The position numbers were made by a program, and so were the translations under genes. Below are positions 7,952 through 17,973 of a DNA stretch of 64,000 bases, piece after piece. The notes under the pieces were generated by a model. It was not told where the DNA came from. It did not search any database and saw nothing but the letters and a program-made list of their open reading frames with translations. This DNA is from Thioclava arctica (GTDB lineage Bacteria; Pseudomonadota; Alphaproteobacteria; Rhodobacterales; Rhodobacteraceae): the NCBI RefSeq assembly GCF_040892615.1, contig NZ_JBFRYC010000006.1:177944-241943 (forward strand), written 5' to 3'. How positions within the stretch are numbered: position 1 is the first letter of the stretch; each line of letters begins with the position of its first letter.

Positions 7952-10513
7952 TTAATACAGCCCGCCCGCGCTCAGCGTGCCGAAATCGGCCTTTTTCGGA
8001 ATGACCTTGGTCTTGCCCGTCGAAGTGGTGATGGTCTGGCTTGCCTCTTCGCTTTGGCCCGGGGCAAAGAGCGGCAGGTTCACGCCCATGCCAAACCCGC
8101 CATCCACAACCAGTGCGCCCAGCCCCGACATATCCTGCCCGGGGCGCAGATATTCGGCCTGCACGAACTCACCCGTTGCGCTGTCTGACAAGCGCTCGCC
8201 GGTGTAGCGATTGAACTTCACCCAAGTGCCCCCCGGGGGAACCTTGAAATTGGTGCCGCCGAAATCCTTGACCGCCTCTTTCATGAACTCGTTGAACACC
8301 GGCACACACAGCGTGCCGCCATAGGCATGCGCCCCAAGCGAGCGCGGGTTGTCATAGCCCATGTAGCACGAGGCCACGATGTTGGATGTAAAGCCGGTGA
8401 ACCAAACATCTTTGGCGTCATTCGTGGTGCCCGTCTTGCCGGCGACCGGCACCGGCAAGTTCACGCCCTTGCCAGAGCCGCGTTTGATCACACCCTGCAT
8501 CAGCGAGATCATCTGATAGGCGGTGATCGGGTCGATGATCTGTTCGCGATGGCTGGTGATCTGCGGTCCGCGCCCCTCGGGGAGGTTCGGATCATCGCAG
8601 GTATCGCAGGTGCGCGTGTCATGGCGATAAATCGTGCGCCCGTAGCGGTCTTGCACCCGGTCGACCAAGGTCGGTTCCACCCGTTCGCCGCCATTGGCAA
8701 ACATCGCATAGGCCGAGATCAGACGGAACATCGTGGTTTCCTGCGCGCCCAAAGCATTGGCCAAGAATTCGCGCATATCGTCATAAACGCCAAATTTTTC
8801 GGCATAGGCGGCAATCGTATCCATGCCGATTTCCTGCGCGATGCGAATCGTCATCAGGTTGCGCGAGTGTTCCAGCCCGGTGCGCATCGGCGTGGGGCCG
8901 TAATAGCGGTTCGAGGCGTTTTTCGGGCGCCACATCCCCTGCGGCGTGTTCACCTCGATCGGGGCGTCAATCACGATCGTCTCGGGCGAGAAGCCGCTAT
9001 CAAGAGCAGCCGCATAGACGAAGGGTTTGAAGTTTGATCCCGGCTGGCGTTCGGCCTGCGTGGCGCGGTTAAACACCGAAGACTGATACGAGAACCCGCC
9101 CTGCATCGCCAGCACGCGTCCGGTATTCACATCCATCGCCATGAACGCGCCCTCGACCTTGGGCACTTGGCGCAGCGTCCAGCGAATGAACGAGCCGTCA
9201 CTGTCTTTGGTCATTGCGCGCACTTCGACGACATCGCCGGTTTCCAGCAGATCTTGCGCCTTTTTCGCGCGCGGACCCAGCTTGCCATCCGCGTTCAATT
9301 TGCGTGCCCAAGTGACATCTTCGGGCGGAATCCAGTGGCCGTCTGCGTCTTCTTTGATGCCTTCGATCCCGATGCGCGCAGAATTGCCCTCAAAGCCCAG
9401 AACAACCGCAGGATGCCAGCCGGCAACATCGCGGGGCGCTTTAACGGTGGGCACATCGGCCAAAGCGGCGCGCCACGCGGCTTCATCGCCCAGCTTGTCT
9501 TGCGCGATCTTTGCGCCCGTGCCGCGCCAGATACCAAGGCCGCGATCATAATCTTCAAGCGCGCGCTGCAACGCCTTGCCCGCAAGGGCCTGCAAATCGG
9601 GGTTCACTGTCGCGCGGATCGTCAGACCGCCGCCGAAAAATTCCTCGCGCCCAAAGCTTTTCGACAACTGGCGGCGAATTTCATCGGTGAAGTAGTCGCG
9701 CGGTGGAAGTTGCTCGCGAAACGGCGGGTAGTCGCCATTTTGCACAGACTTGAGCGGCGAGGCCTGTTCTTTATCCAGCATGGCCTTGTCGATCCGGCCA
9801 TCCTCATACATCCGGCGCAGCACATAGTTGCGCCGCAGTGTGGCCTTTTGCAAATCACGCACCGGGTGCAGCGCCGCAGGGGCCTTGGGCAGAGCCGCCA
9901 GATAGGCCGCCTCGCCGGGCGTCAATTGCGACAGGGTCTTGTCGAAATAAGTCTGCGCCGCAGCCGCCACCCCGTAAGAGTTCTGACCCAGATAAATTTC
10001 GTTGAGATACAGTTCGAGAATGCGATCCTTGCTCAGGACCTGCTCGATGCGCGAGGACAGGATCAGTTCTTTGATCTTGCGCTCAATCTTGCGATCTGAA
10101 GACAGCAGCAGGTTCTTGGTGAGCTGTTGCGTGATCGTCGAGGCACCGCGCACATCACGCCCGCCCGTCTTCACCGCCGTAATCACCGCCGAGGCGATGC
10201 CGAGCGGATCAAAACCAGAGTGATAGTAGAAATTCTTATCCTCGGCCGAAATGAACGCGCCTTTGACCAGATCGGGAATATCTTGGCTGGGCACGAACAG
10301 GCGGCGCTGCTCGGCGAATTCGTCGATCAGGCGGCCATTGCCGTTGTAAATGCGCGAGATCGTCTTGGGGCGGTATTGCGCCAACTGGTCGGTGCTGGGC
10401 AGATCGCGGGAATAGATCCAAAAGATCGCCCCGATTGTGAGGGCAGCAAAAACCAGCCCGGTCACAACCCAGGAAAACACGCCACCAATGGAGCTAAGAA
10501 TGAATCGGACCAA
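7952..10513 (-). CDS. mrcA: penicillin-binding protein 1A (bifunctional transglycosylase/transpeptidase)
   Basis: 853 residues. It polymerises and cross-links peptidoglycan on the periplasmic face. The order is: a membrane anchor (about 10-33); a GT51 glycosyltransferase domain with the catalytic glutamate E91 in SAEDKNFYYHSG; an OB-like insertion (about 355-455); and a transpeptidase domain with S493 in SNFK, S550-R-N552 and K693-T-G695. All three active-site boxes are intact. A TCDTCDD segment near 635-641 contains two cysteines. Upstream is the wall amidase gene (166 bases away), downstream prfB. The position next to an amidase fits coordinated wall growth. Confidence 0.97.
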   Translation of the reverse strand: MVRFILSSIGGVFSWVVTGLVFAALTIGAIFWIYSRDLPSTDQLAQYRPKTISRIYNGNGRLIDEFAEQRRLFVPSQDIPDLVKGAFISAEDKNFYYHSGFDPLGIASAVITAVKTGGRDVRGASTITQQLTKNLLLSSDRKIERKIKELILSSRIEQVLSKDRILELYLNEIYLGQNSYGVAAAAQTYFDKTLSQLTPGEAAYLAALPKAPAALHPVRDLQKATLRRNYVLRRMYEDGRIDKAMLDKEQASPLKSVQNGDYPPFREQLPPRDYFTDEIRRQLSKSFGREEFFGGGLTIRATVNPDLQALAGKALQRALEDYDRGLGIWRGTGAKIAQDKLGDEAAWRAALADVPTVKAPRDVAGWHPAVVLGFEGNSARIGIEGIKEDADGHWIPPEDVTWARKLNADGKLGPRAKKAQDLLETGDVVEVRAMTKDSDGSFIRWTLRQVPKVEGAFMAMDVNTGRVLAMQGGFSYQSSVFNRATQAERQPGSNFKPFVYAAALDSGFSPETIVIDAPIEVNTPQGMWRPKNASNRYYGPTPMRTGLEHSRNLMTIRIAQEIGMDTIAAYAEKFGVYDDMREFLANALGAQETTMFRLISAYAMFANGGERVEPTLVDRVQDRYGRTIYRHDTRTCDTCDDPNLPEGRGPQITSHREQIIDPITAYQMISLMQGVIKRGSGKGVNLPVPVAGKTGTTNDAKDVWFTGFTSNIVASCYMGYDNPRSLGAHAYGGTLCVPVFNEFMKEAVKDFGGTNFKVPPGGTWVKFNRYTGERLSDSATGEFVQAEYLRPGQDMSGLGALVVDGGFGMGVNLPLFAPGQSEEASQTITTSTGKTKVIPKKADFGTLSAGGLY

Positions 10514-10679
10514 GAGATATCCCTCGCAAGGGGCGCCGATCGCCCCGGTTTGCCCTGCCTATACATCGCGATTACGTGAGGGTCAAAGTAATGCGCCATC
10601 ACGCAATCGGGAAGTGGCGCTACGTTCAAATCTTTGCGGCATGCGCGGATGACCGCGCGTCACGCCGCGTTTTGCGCCG

Positions 10680-11906
10680 CTATTGGCGTAACAATTTCGC
10701 CTCGGCGGCATCAGATTGCGCCCAGGCCAACACCCCGCGCGTGATCGCATCCACCATGCGCGCGCGCCAATCGGGATCACGCAGACGCTTGCGATCTGCC
10801 GCCGAGGACAAAAACCCCAGCTCAATCAGGACCGACGGAATATCGGGCGATTTCAGAACCGAGAAATTTGCACCCTGCACGGGATGTTTGTGCATCTTGA
10901 GCCCCTCGGTCTTGATCGCGCCCGCCAAGACCTGCGCCACGCGCACCGAGCGCGGCTGGGTCTCGCGCCGGGCCAGATCGACAAGGATATGGGCCACCTG
11001 ATCGCCCTGCCCCTCCAGATCGACGCCCGCCAGAATATCGTCGCGATCATGGCGTGCGACCAGTTTGCGCGTGGCCTCATCCTCGGCGTGATCGGCGAGG
11101 CGGTAAATCGTGGCCCCCGTCGCGACCCCCTCGGCAATCGAATCTGCATGTAGCGAAATGAACAGATCCGCCCCCGTCGCACGCGCCACCGTGACGCGCG
11201 TTTCCAGCGGCACGAACACATCCTGATCGCGCGTCATCACCACCGTCATCCCCGCGCGGCGCAGCTTGTCACGCAATTGGCGCGCAAACCCCAGAACGAT
11301 ATCGGCCTCACGCAGGCCCCCATCCTGCGCGCCCGGATCAAGACCGCCGTGACCGGGATCAAGCACGATTTTCAGCGGTCGTGACCCATCCTGACGGCGA
11401 TGAGGGGTGGCAACCTCGGCGGGCTGGGGCAAGCCCCAAAGCGCGCTGTCTGCTGCGCCCTGCTTGGCCTTGAAATCCGCCGCCGGGACCGCGCGCAGCG
11501 AAAGACGAATTTGCGGCGTGTCGCCGCTGCGTTCCTCGGCCGAGACCAGCACCATCGGGCGCGACAATTCCGCGACCATGCGCGACCAGCCGGGGCGAAA
11601 CGCGCCCCAGCGCAGATCGGTGATGGTGCTGACCTTGCCCAGTAGCGCGCGTGGATCATGGCCGGTAAAATTCACTTCGCGAAAATCGACCACCAGCCGG
11701 TAAGGATCGGCCAACAGATAGGCGCGATAGGGCACTGGCTGGCTGATCCCAAGCGCAATATCGGTCTGCCCGCCGCCCTGATGGATCGAAGAGCGTGCAG
11801 GGTCCAACTGCGCCAGCGCCGACAGCCCCGGCGCAGGCGTTTGCGCAAAGCTCGGACCCGCAAGCGCGAAAACCGCCGCGAGAAGAATAAGAATATGCCT
11901 GATCAT
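10680..11906 (-). CDS. N-acetylmuramoyl-L-alanine amidase (AmiC type, AMIN + Amidase_3)
   Basis: 408 residues. It cleaves the amide bond between muramic acid and the stem peptide, mainly at division. A signal peptide (cleavage likely after FAQ, about residue 22) is followed by an AMIN targeting domain (about 40-140, with YRAYLLADPYRLVVDFRE) and a zinc amidase domain (about 190-400). Visible metal-binding blocks are LDPGHGGLDPG, READIVL and SLHADS. It lies between the aminotransferase gene (59 bases) and the PBP1A gene, all leftward. Confidence 0.94.
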   Translation of the reverse strand: MIRHILILLAAVFALAGPSFAQTPAPGLSALAQLDPARSSIHQGGGQTDIALGISQPVPYRAYLLADPYRLVVDFREVNFTGHDPRALLGKVSTITDLRWGAFRPGWSRMVAELSRPMVLVSAEERSGDTPQIRLSLRAVPAADFKAKQGAADSALWGLPQPAEVATPHRRQDGSRPLKIVLDPGHGGLDPGAQDGGLREADIVLGFARQLRDKLRRAGMTVVMTRDQDVFVPLETRVTVARATGADLFISLHADSIAEGVATGATIYRLADHAEDEATRKLVARHDRDDILAGVDLEGQGDQVAHILVDLARRETQPRSVRVAQVLAGAIKTEGLKMHKHPVQGANFSVLKSPDIPSVLIELGFLSSAADRKRLRDPDWRARMVDAITRGVLAWAQSDAAEAKLLRQ

Positions 11907-11965
11907 GCCTGCCGCCCCGCCTTTTGCGCGCTACTATAACGAGGCGGCGCGCGCGGGGCAAAGCC

Positions 11966-13105
11966 TCAGCGCGCGGCCATGAACACCGCCAGACGTTTCA
12001 ACCCTTCGGCGATCCGCTCGGGCGCTTGGGCATAGGACAGCCGGATCGTGCCCGCCCCCCGCTCGGCGTCAAAATCCATCCCCGGCGTGACCGCGACGCC
12101 TGCTTTTTCCAAGATCTCAGCGGCAAAAACGGCGCTGTCATCGGTCAGCGCGGACACATCGGCATAGATGTAAAACGCCCCATCGGGCGGCGCGATGCGC
12201 GAGAACCCCATCTTGGGCAATTCCTCTAGCATCATCGCACGATTTTGCGCATAGGCGGCGCGGTTCTGCTCTAGCTCGTCAAGGCTTTCGAGCGCCCCAA
12301 GCGCGGCAATCTGTGAGGCATGGGGCGCACAGATAAACATATGCTGGGCAAGCCGTTCAACGGTGCGCAGATGGCTTTGCGGCACGACCATCCAGCCCAC
12401 GCGCCAGCCCGTCATCGAGAAATATTTCGAGAAACTGTTGATCACGAACACTTCGTCGGAAATTTCCAGCGCCGAGACCGCGCGGGCGTCATATTGTAGC
12501 CCGTGATAGATCTCATCGGACACGAATGCGATGTTGCGCGCGGCGCAATGGGTCATCAGCGCCGCCAATTCATCCGCGCCCAACATCGTGCCTGACGGGT
12601 TACCCGGCGAGGCCACGATCAGCCCGGCCAGATCGTCGGGTATTTCGCTTGGCGTGGGCTGATAGCGGTTTTGCACCTCGGTCGGGATGCTCACCGGTTC
12701 AATCGACAGCCCCTTGAGGATCTGGCGATAGCTGGGATAGCCCGGCGCGCCCAGCCCTACCTTGTCGCCCGCATCAAACAGCGCCGTAAACGCCAGCAAA
12801 AACGCCCCCGACGAACCCGAGGTGATCACCACCCGCGCCGGATCCAGATCAAGCCCATACCAACGCTTATACAGCGCCGCGATCCCCGCACGCAGCTCTG
12901 GCAGGCCAAGCGCCACGGTGTAGCCCATCGCCTCTTGTTCCAGCGCCTGCGCCAAACGTCGACGCGCGGCGGCCGGTGCGGGCGTAGCGGGCTGACCGAC
13001 CTCCATATGCACAATGTCGCGCCCTGCAGCTTCGGCCTCAGCCGCCAGCCGCATCACATCCATTGCAAGAAACGGCTCGACCTGTCCGCGTTTCGACCGG
13101 CGCAT
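11966..13105 (-). CDS. PLP-dependent class I/II aminotransferase
   Basis: 379 residues from the ATG at 13105, placed by GGGAGAAGC just upstream; the longer frame to 13252 looks non-coding. It is a fold-type I enzyme. The Schiff-base lysine is K227 in NSFSKYFSMTGW, with N169 (ASPGNPSG), D197 and Y200 (SDEIYHG) as cofactor contacts and the terminal RLSYAQ arginine for the carboxylate. These are aspartate aminotransferase-like features, but the amino acid substrate cannot be decided from sequence. The upstream intergenic region also carries the promoter of the divergent thioredoxin-fold gene. Confidence 0.9.
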   Translation of the reverse strand: MRRSKRGQVEPFLAMDVMRLAAEAEAAGRDIVHMEVGQPATPAPAAARRRLAQALEQEAMGYTVALGLPELRAGIAALYKRWYGLDLDPARVVITSGSSGAFLLAFTALFDAGDKVGLGAPGYPSYRQILKGLSIEPVSIPTEVQNRYQPTPSEIPDDLAGLIVASPGNPSGTMLGADELAALMTHCAARNIAFVSDEIYHGLQYDARAVSALEISDEVFVINSFSKYFSMTGWRVGWMVVPQSHLRTVERLAQHMFICAPHASQIAALGALESLDELEQNRAAYAQNRAMMLEELPKMGFSRIAPPDGAFYIYADVSALTDDSAVFAAEILEKAGVAVTPGMDFDAERGAGTIRLSYAQAPERIAEGLKRLAVFMAAR

Positions 13106-13264
13106 GATTGCTTCTCCCGACTTTGTGACCAACCGGGGCGGGTTAGGCCCTGCGCCGCGCCCCGTCAATGCGCTGTGGCGTCCCGTCGCTGTCACTAACC
13201 CTTGAACCCAGACCCGCAAAAGGCCAGTTTGACGCCCAATAGCACCGAACAAAGGAAACGCCCG

Positions 13265-14029
13265 ATGCTTCGCACCCTTTTGGCCGCCACGGCCTTTGCA
13301 GCGCTTGCCAGCGCCGCCCCTGCGCAGGACTTTGATTTTTCAAAGATGTCCGATCCCCAAAAAGCGCAGTTCGGCGATGCGGTGCGTGACTATTTGATGG
13401 CGAATCCGCAGGTTCTGGTCGAGGCGATCAACGAGCTGGAAACCAAACAGCGCGCCGAGCAGGCAGATAATGATGCGCAGTTGATCGCGACCAACTCCAA
13501 GGACATTTTCAACGACGGCTATAGCTGGGTTGGCGGCAATCCGAATGGCGATATCACCATCGTGGAATTCACCGATTACAAATGCACCTACTGCAAAAAA
13601 GCGTTTAGTGAGGTCAATGATCTGCTGACGCATGACGAGAAAATCAAGTTTATTATCAAAGAGTTCCCGATCCTAGGGCAGCAATCCGAATTGGGCTCGC
13701 GCTTTGCAGTGGCGGTGCAGCAGATTAATGGCGATGCAGCTTACGAAAAGGTGCACAACGCGCTGATGGCATTTCGCGGCAATATCACCGTGGAAAGCCT
13801 TGTAAAACTGGCCAAGGATCAGGGTCTTGATGCCGATCCGATCCTGAAGCGGATGAACGAAGAACCGGTTAGCGCCGTGCTGCGCGCCAATTACCAACTT
13901 GCGCAGCGCATGGCGATTTCGGGCACGCCGGCCTTCGTGATCGGCGAACAGTTGCTGCGCGGCTATGCGCCCGAAGCGGCGATGGCGCAGATCGTGGCCG
14001 AAGAGCGCAAGGCAAAAGCCGCCAAATAA
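13265..14029 (+). CDS. periplasmic DsbA-family thioredoxin-fold protein
   Basis: 254 residues from the ATG at 13265, preceded by AGGAAACG; the frame is open back to 13202 but the signal peptide fits only this start. A signal peptide (about 1-21, ending AAPAQ) precedes a helical N-terminal region (about 28-70) and a DsbA-like domain with the redox pair C107-T-Y-C110 and a cis-proline loop SGTPAFVIG. This layout (N-terminal helical extension plus DsbA domain) resembles ScsC or DsbG-like isomerases that may oligomerise; oxidase versus isomerase is undecided. Expressed alone. Confidence 0.9.
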   Translation: MLRTLLAATAFAALASAAPAQDFDFSKMSDPQKAQFGDAVRDYLMANPQVLVEAINELETKQRAEQADNDAQLIATNSKDIFNDGYSWVGGNPNGDITIVEFTDYKCTYCKKAFSEVNDLLTHDEKIKFIIKEFPILGQQSELGSRFAVAVQQINGDAAYEKVHNALMAFRGNITVESLVKLAKDQGLDADPILKRMNEEPVSAVLRANYQLAQRMAISGTPAFVIGEQLLRGYAPEAAMAQIVAEERKAKAAK

Positions 14030-14043
14030 GCGCGGCATGAAAA

Positions 14044-14063
14044 CGGGGGGCCACGCCCCCCGG
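14044..14063 (-). terminator. intrinsic terminator downstream of ispG
   Basis: GGGGGG pairs with CCCCCC around a short loop, and on the leftward strand the stem is followed by GTTTTC. It sits between the convergent thioredoxin-fold gene and ispG. The T tract is short, so efficiency is uncertain. Confidence 0.55.
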
Positions 14064-14114
14064 ATGCCAGATCAGAATCCGCTGGCCCAAGGGTCTGCGG
14101 TTTTTTCGTGCGCC

Positions 14115-15236
14115 CTACTCGGCCGCATCCTGCGCGGCGTCTAACTCGGCGGCGCGTTTTTCGACCAGTTCGACGATATGTTCAATCATCTGGTCGTTGG
14201 ACAGCTTGTGGCTTTGTTTGCCCGCGAGATAGACCATCCCCGAGCCAGCCCCGCCCCCGGTGAAGCCCATATCGGTCATCAGCGCCTCACCCGGACCATT
14301 CACCACGCAGCCAATGATCGACAGGCTCATCGGTTGCTTGATGTGCTCCAGACGTTGCTCAAGCGCCTCGACGGTCTTGATCACATCAAAACCCTGACGC
14401 GCGCAAGACGGGCACGAGATGATCTGCACGCCACGGGTACGCAGGCCAAGCGATTTCAGAATCTCGAATCCGACTTTAACCTCTTCAACCGGATCGGCGG
14501 ACAGGGAAACGCGCAGCGTGTCGCCAATGCCCATCCACAGCAGATTGCCAAGACCAATCGCCGATTTCACAGTGCCCGAGACCAACCCGCCTGCCTCGGT
14601 AATGCCAAGGTGGATCGGCGCGTCGGTCGCCTCGGCCAGACCTTGATAGGCGGCAGCGGCAAGGAACACATCCGAGGCTTTCACCGAGATCTTGAACTCG
14701 TGAAAATCGTTATCTTCCAGAAGCTTGATATGATCTAGGCCGCTTTCTACCATCGCTTCGGGGCATGGCTCGCCGTATTTTTCCAACAAGTGCTTTTCCA
14801 GGCTACCGGCATTCACGCCGATGCGGATCGAACAGCCGTGATCCTTGGCCGCCTTCACCACCTCGCGCACGCGGCTGGCATCGCCGATATTGCCCGGATT
14901 GATGCGCAGACAGGCCGCGCCTGCCTCGGCGGCCTCAATCGCGCGTTTGTAGTGGAAATGGATGTCAGCCACGATCGGAACTGGGCTCTCGCGGCAAATC
15001 TCGCGCAGCGCACGAGTGCTGGATTCATCTGGCGTCGAGACGCGCACGATATCAGCGCCCACATCAACGCAGCGCAGGATTTGATCGAGCGTCGCGCGCA
15101 CATCCGAGCTATCGGTATTGGTCATCGTCTGCACCGAGATCGGCGCATCGCCCCCCACGGGCACGTTGCCAACCATGATCTGACGGGATTTACGGCGGTA
15201 GATATTGCGCCACGGGCGCACCGGGTTGAGAGACAT
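14115..15236 (-). CDS. ispG: flavodoxin-dependent 4-hydroxy-3-methylbut-2-enyl-diphosphate synthase
   Basis: 373 residues from the ATG at 15236, placed by AAGGAGGGGG. IspG (GcpE) converts methylerythritol cyclodiphosphate to HMBPP in the MEP route to isoprenoids. A TIM barrel (about 20-270) carries QTMTNTDSSDV and ADIHFHYKRA. The C-terminal part holds the cluster ligands in ISCPSCARQG and IIGCVVNGPGEA, giving three cysteines plus the glutamate that binds the [4Fe-4S] cluster. It follows rodZ after 85 bases, an order common in Proteobacteria. Confidence 0.97.
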   Translation of the reverse strand: MSLNPVRPWRNIYRRKSRQIMVGNVPVGGDAPISVQTMTNTDSSDVRATLDQILRCVDVGADIVRVSTPDESSTRALREICRESPVPIVADIHFHYKRAIEAAEAGAACLRINPGNIGDASRVREVVKAAKDHGCSIRIGVNAGSLEKHLLEKYGEPCPEAMVESGLDHIKLLEDNDFHEFKISVKASDVFLAAAAYQGLAEATDAPIHLGITEAGGLVSGTVKSAIGLGNLLWMGIGDTLRVSLSADPVEEVKVGFEILKSLGLRTRGVQIISCPSCARQGFDVIKTVEALEQRLEHIKQPMSLSIIGCVVNGPGEALMTDMGFTGGGAGSGMVYLAGKQSHKLSNDQMIEHIVELVEKRAAELDAAQDAAE

Positions 15237-15321
15237 CGCCCCCTCCTTCGCGGATTTCGCCCTAGACATAGGCCAAGCCCTGCGCGGACGCAACGTCTGG
15301 ACCCCAATTGTGAGCGGCTAG

Positions 15322-16569
15322 TTACTGCTGTGCAGCGTCGGGCTGAGCGCCAACCGGGCCAGCATCGGCCACGGCGATCATCTTGGCCAGATCCTTGTCT
15401 TGGCCAAGATCGGCGACCGGATAGCTGTCATCCAGATTGCTCGGCGAGAGGGTGATATTCTTGGTCACCTCGCCGCGCTTGCCAACCGGGCCATGGGTCA
15501 CGCCGTTAACGGCAAAATAGATCGCGCCGGATTCGCCCGTGCGCATGCTGGGCGCTTCGGCCAGCTTGGGCAGCACAAACCGCTCGCCCGCATCCATGAC
15601 CTTCTCAAAGATCGTTGCGCCATCGGCAGATTTGATGCGCACCCAGGACGGGCGCACCGCCATCACGACGACTTCCGGCGCATCGGCCCCAAGCGCCTTG
15701 GCCACCGCCGATTGAATGCTGCTTTTGTTACCCGTCGCGCTGGCAAATTGGGTCGGATCGCCGCCAATGATATTTGGTGTCAGATCGGGGGCAATCGCCC
15801 CTGCCGCGTGATGTAGCACGCTGCCATCTTTGGCATTGGGGTCGATCGAGGCAATCGGACCATCGCGCGAAATCAGCACCGGCGCGTCAAGCGCTACGGG
15901 GCGATAGATGCGGTCGCTCGCCTCGGGTTTTGGCATGTTGGGCAATGTGTCGTTCTGCGCAAGCTGCGTGTCCTGCGTCACCGAATCAAGCGGATCAAGA
16001 TCGGCAACCACCCCAGGGGCCTGATCGACCGGGGACAGCTGCACGCGCTGCACCTCTTGCAAGACGGTCCAGCCGCCATAACCAATGCCACCCGCGATCA
16101 GTGCCAGCACCAAAAGCGAGCCCACGGCACGTGGTTCGACATGGGCCCAAAAGGCCTTTTTCTTGGGAATGAAGGTGGCGTTAGGATTGGCCAGCGCATG
16201 CGCCACATCGGTCGGGTGGCGCTGCGGTTTGGGGCCAGAGGCTGCGGCAGCCATGCCATGGATCGGCTCATAGCCCGATTCTGCGGAAAAGCGTTGGAAC
16301 GCCCATTCCGGATCAAGACCAAGATAGCGGGCGTAGGAGCGAACATAGCCTGCGATAAACGAGGGCGTATCGAACGCCTCAACATCACAGCTTTCGATGG
16401 CGGCGATATAGGCGGCCTTGATGCGCAACTCGCGCTGCACATCCAGCAAAGACTTGGCCAGCGTCGCACGCTCGCCTCGCATTACATCGCCCAAACGCAG
16501 TTCAAAATCATCAAAGCCTTTCGGCTTATCACCGTCCTGCGTCGAAGGTGTGGCCCTTCGCCCGATCAT
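15322..16569 (-). CDS. rodZ: RodZ-like helix-turn-helix membrane protein
   Basis: 415 residues. RodZ links the MreB cytoskeleton to the wall-elongation machinery. The cytoplasmic N-terminus holds an HTH_25 domain (about 23-95; LGDVMRGERATLAKSL, YIAAIESCDVEAFD, FIAGYVRSYARYLGLD). A single membrane segment lies at about 148-170 (GSLLVLALIAGGIGYGGW). A long acidic, low-complexity periplasmic linker leads to a DUF4115 domain (about 295-375; VRPSWVRIKSADGATIFEK and GAIYFAVNGVTHGP). The order and length are normal for alphaproteobacterial RodZ. It is probably co-transcribed with ispG. Confidence 0.93.
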   Translation of the reverse strand: MIGRRATPSTQDGDKPKGFDDFELRLGDVMRGERATLAKSLLDVQRELRIKAAYIAAIESCDVEAFDTPSFIAGYVRSYARYLGLDPEWAFQRFSAESGYEPIHGMAAAASGPKPQRHPTDVAHALANPNATFIPKKKAFWAHVEPRAVGSLLVLALIAGGIGYGGWTVLQEVQRVQLSPVDQAPGVVADLDPLDSVTQDTQLAQNDTLPNMPKPEASDRIYRPVALDAPVLISRDGPIASIDPNAKDGSVLHHAAGAIAPDLTPNIIGGDPTQFASATGNKSSIQSAVAKALGADAPEVVVMAVRPSWVRIKSADGATIFEKVMDAGERFVLPKLAEAPSMRTGESGAIYFAVNGVTHGPVGKRGEVTKNITLSPSNLDDSYPVADLGQDKDLAKMIAVADAGPVGAQPDAAQQ

Positions 16570-16679
16570 GCTGCCCGTCCCTGCCTCAAGTTTCTGCCCG
16601 TCTCGATTCGCGGCGTATAGCCATTTCGATTAGGAAAGACCTATCACAAGCAAGAGAGCCGCGCACGCGCAGAAATCGG

Positions 16680-17909
16680 TTAAGCTGAGGCTTCGGCGCG
16701 ATTTAGCTCACAGTGCGACCAGAGTTTATCGATGCCCTTGACCAATCCGTCGATCATCCCAAGGTCGTGCACCGGCGAGGGGGTAAAGCGCAAACGCTCG
16801 GTCCCGCGTGGCACTGTGGGGAAGTTGATCGGCTGCACATAGACGCCGAATTCCTCCAGCAGCATATCTGACAGCGCCTTGGTATGTTTGGGATCGCCAA
16901 TGATCACTGGCACGATATGGCTGCCATGATCAATGATCGGCATACCCATCGCTTTGAGACGCATTTTCAGCACTTTGGCGTGAAGCTGCTGCATATCGCG
17001 CAGTTCTTGCCCACCTGCGGTCTTGAGGAACGCGATCGAGGCCGCAGCGCCCGCAGCAATGGCCGGCGGGATTGAGGTGGTAAAAATGAAGCCCGGCGCA
17101 TAGGAGCGCACCGCATCCACCATCTTGGCGCTGGTCGCGATATAGCCGCCAAACACGCCAAAGGCCTTGCCCAGCGTGCCGTTGAAAATATCGATGCGAT
17201 CCATCTCGCCCAACTGCTCGGCAATACCGGCACCGCGCGCGCCATACATGCCCACCGCATGGACCTCATCCAGATAGGTCAGCGCGCCGAATTCCTCGGC
17301 CAGATCACAAATCTCGGAAATCGGCCCGAAATCGCCATCCATCGAATAGACCGATTCAAACGCGATCAGCTTGGGAGCGGCCGGGTCATCGGCGGCCAGC
17401 AATTCGCGCAGATGCGCCACGTCATTGTGGCGGAAGATCCGCTTGGAGCCACCATTGCGCTTGATCCCCTCGATCATCGAGGCGTGGTTGAGCTCGTCCG
17501 AATAGATAATCAGACCGGGAAACAGCTTGGGCAGCGTCGAGAGCGTCGCGTCATTGGCGATATAGGCCGAGGAGAACACCAATGCCGACTCTTTGTGATG
17601 CAGGTCAGCAATCTCGGCTTCCAGACGGTTGTGATAGACCGTGGTGCCAGAAATGTTACGCGTGCCGCCCGAGCCAGCGCCAGTGGCGTCAAGCGCCTCA
17701 TGCATGGCCGACAGAACGACGGGATGCTGGCCCATGCCCAGATAGTCGTTGCCACACCAGATGGTAATGTCTTTCTTGGTGCCATCTTCGCGCGTCCAGA
17801 CCGCCTTGGGAAATGCGCCCTTCTCTCGCTCGATATCAATAAACACACGATAGCGACCCTCGGCGTGCAGTTTCCCAATCGCCTGATCGAGTGCGTTGTC
17901 ATAATCCAT
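16680..17909 (-). CDS. hemA: 5-aminolevulinate synthase (glycine/succinyl-CoA type)
   Basis: 409 residues from the ATG at 17909 (MDYDNALDQA); an ATG three codons earlier is too close to its AAGGG. The enzyme condenses glycine and succinyl-CoA to ALA, the first step of tetrapyrrole synthesis by the C4 route. The PLP lysine is K248 in NGTLGKAFGVFGG. Conserved blocks such as WCGNDYLGMGQHP, GGTRNISGTT, DEVHAVGMYG and NFPTVPRGTERLRFTPSP match hemA of Rhodobacter closely. Upstream, a perfect TTGAC-N4-GTCAA palindrome at 17974-17987 suggests oxygen-dependent control by FnrL. Whether a second isoform (hemT) exists cannot be seen here. Confidence 0.97.
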   Translation of the reverse strand: MDYDNALDQAIGKLHAEGRYRVFIDIEREKGAFPKAVWTREDGTKKDITIWCGNDYLGMGQHPVVLSAMHEALDATGAGSGGTRNISGTTVYHNRLEAEIADLHHKESALVFSSAYIANDATLSTLPKLFPGLIIYSDELNHASMIEGIKRNGGSKRIFRHNDVAHLRELLAADDPAAPKLIAFESVYSMDGDFGPISEICDLAEEFGALTYLDEVHAVGMYGARGAGIAEQLGEMDRIDIFNGTLGKAFGVFGGYIATSAKMVDAVRSYAPGFIFTTSIPPAIAAGAAASIAFLKTAGGQELRDMQQLHAKVLKMRLKAMGMPIIDHGSHIVPVIIGDPKHTKALSDMLLEEFGVYVQPINFPTVPRGTERLRFTPSPVHDLGMIDGLVKGIDKLWSHCELNRAEASA

Positions 17910-17973
17910 CTTGCGCATCCCTTGCTATTCCGTTCGCTGGGGTTAGCCCTAGTCGGACTAAACAAGCGTTACT

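Noticed and set aside
9167..10099. 310-codon rightward open frame opposite the PBP1A gene
   Set aside because: Shadow of a gene with all active-site motifs intact; no family features in the rightward product.
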